Assembly (NCBI GenBank): GCA_024919175.1
Contig: CP103804.1
Location: 3,224,001 to 3,288,000, forward strand
Length of the DNA: 64,000 bases
Origin: Clostridioides difficile
GTDB lineage: Bacteria; Bacillota; Clostridia; Peptostreptococcales; Peptostreptococcaceae
Reading direction: 5' to 3'
Shown here: piece by piece, positions 63,243-64,000 of the stretch
Numbering within the stretch: position 1 is the first letter of the stretch
How the letters are laid out: the number at the start of each line of letters is the position of its first letter
Notes under the pieces: generated by a model
Database searches by the model: none
The model's input: only the letters and a program-made list of their open reading frames with translations
What the model was told of the DNA's origin: nothing
Position numbers and translations under genes: made by a program

Positions 63243-64000
63243 TTATATCATATTATCAATTATTCTTTGAAGCATTTGTAGATAACTTGCCTTATTTATA
63301 TCTTTAGTATTTATTAATTCTACTTCACCTATTACTTTTTTATCTTTACATATCTTTATTTTTCCTAAAACAGTGCCTTTTTTAATTGGCATTTTAGGAT
63401 TTTTTACTATTTCTATTTTCTTCTCAAACTTTTTAGAACTTCCTTTTTTAATAAGGGCATTTAAATCTTCTTTAGCAACCAATTTAACTTTATTTTCATC
63501 AGCTTTGTCTAATGTAAGTGTAGCTATACTATCTCCCTTACTACATAGCTTAACACTTTCATAATTAGCAAATCCATAATTTAAAAGACTAGATGCATCA
63601 TTAAATCTTTCAGGAGAAGTTTCTGCACCCAAAGTTGCCGCAACTAAATGAGTATTACCTCTTTTTGCTGATGCTGATAGACAATATTTGGCTTCTTGAG
63701 TAAATCCAGTCTTAACACCAGTAGCTCCTTGATAATGTTTTATAAGCTTATTAGTATTTGCAAGACCTACTGTAACTTGTTTTTTACCTACTACAACTTT
63801 ATCCATCCATGTAGTTAAGTATTTGCTTATCATTTCATGTTTTAATAATTCTCTAGACATTAAAGCTATATCATGAGCAGATGTATAGTGATTTGCTACT
63901 GGAAGCCCATTTGTATTTGCAAAATGAGTATCATTCATGTTTAACTCTTTTGCTTTAGAATTCATCCTATCGACAAATCCTTCAACACTTCCAGCCAAGT
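63243..64000 (-). CDS. dacF: D-alanyl-D-alanine carboxypeptidase DacF (partial, N-terminus off the window)
   Basis: The C-terminal 251 or so residues of a class C low-molecular-weight penicillin-binding protein that trims the terminal D-Ala of peptidoglycan stems, probably during sporulation. The KTG box (GVKTGFTQEA) is visible, followed by a C-terminal beta domain and a terminal amphipathic helix (YLQMLQRIIDNMI) that would tether it to the membrane. The SxxK serine is off the right edge, so catalysis cannot be checked. The dacF name follows family and gene order. Confidence 0.85.
   Translation of the reverse strand, partial: LAGSVEGFVDRMNSKAKELNMNDTHFANTNGLPVANHYTSAHDIALMSRELLKHEMISKYLTTWMDKVVVGKKQVTVGLANTNKLIKHYQGATGVKTGFTQEAKYCLSASAKRGNTHLVAATLGAETSPERFNDASSLLNYGFANYESVKLCSKGDSIATLTLDKADENKVKLVAKEDLNALIKKGSSKKFEKKIEIVKNPKMPIKKGTVLGKIKICKDKKVIGEVELINTKDINKASYLQMLQRIIDNMI

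Noticed and set aside
1..64000. CRISPR arrays, tRNA or rRNA genes, insertion sequences and prophage modules
   Set aside because: No regularly spaced direct repeats, no tRNA-like cloverleaf with flanking CCA, no rRNA stretches and no transposase or phage structural genes were recognised. The recombinase-like gene at 14214 is isolated and degenerate.

Overview
The window comes from a very AT-rich, low-GC Gram-positive genome. The gene families, SD-type ribosome binding sites, PolC-type replicase and gene order (dacF, AraC regulator, scpAB, pepA, acd, polC, rimP-nusA-infB, truB, ribF, rpsO, pnp, ftsK, mnmH, rimO, pgsA, recA, rny) match the Clostridioides difficile core chromosome as I remember it. 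The window runs opposite to the usual numbering, so most housekeeping genes lie on the minus strand. No rRNA, tRNA, CRISPR array, insertion sequence or prophage is visible.

Region by region. (1) 1-5,160: the end of a lantibiotic-type ABC ATPase gene, a lipoprotein, a minus-strand padR-DUF1700-DUF4097 envelope-stress-like operon, and a divergent plus-strand glycolipid glycosyltransferase. (2) 5,295-15,125: metabolic and repair genes (a long glutamine synthetase, a KapD-like exonuclease, exonuclease III, a GalT-like enzyme, an aminotransferase, a MarR regulator, purB) and a degenerate tyrosine recombinase. An orphan riboswitch-like RNA sits between the MarR gene and purB. (3) 15,382-21,328: uppP and signal peptidase I, then an SF1 helicase-like protein and a membrane diguanylate cyclase. 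(4) 21,844-50,730: a long run of housekeeping genes: rny, recA, pgsA-rimO-mnmH-ftsK-tepA, lysC-ylmC-M16 protease, a YlxY-like deacetylase, pnp, degV, rpsO, ribF, truB-nrnA-rbfA-infB-ylxQ-rnpM-nusA-rimP, and polC. (5) 50,944-64,000: the autolysin Acd, a sirtuin, a MazG-like protein, a 49-residue small protein, a TMEM164-like membrane protein, pepA-marR, the ytfJ sporulation pair, scpAB, an M50 protease, a GNAT/AraC/DUF2000 group and the 3' part of dacF.

The two most interesting signals are regulatory. First, the padR and uppP promoters, 11 kb apart on opposite strands, share the same -35 (TTGTGC), the same 17-base spacer carrying a CACAGTACTGTG-type palindrome in the same register, and the same extended -10 (TATTAT). 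This points to one PadR repressor controlling both its own membrane-protein operon and undecaprenyl-pyrophosphate recycling. Second, a compact RNA at about 12,524-12,607 has a hairpin whose AGCG loop can pair with a downstream CGCU, followed by competing antiterminator and terminator stems. No gene follows on its strand. It resembles a guanidine-IV (mepA-type) riboswitch as I recall that class, and lies back-to-back with a MarR gene, as if a MepR/MepA efflux locus had lost its transporter.

Functions are assigned from visible motifs and family knowledge only. No database search was possible.
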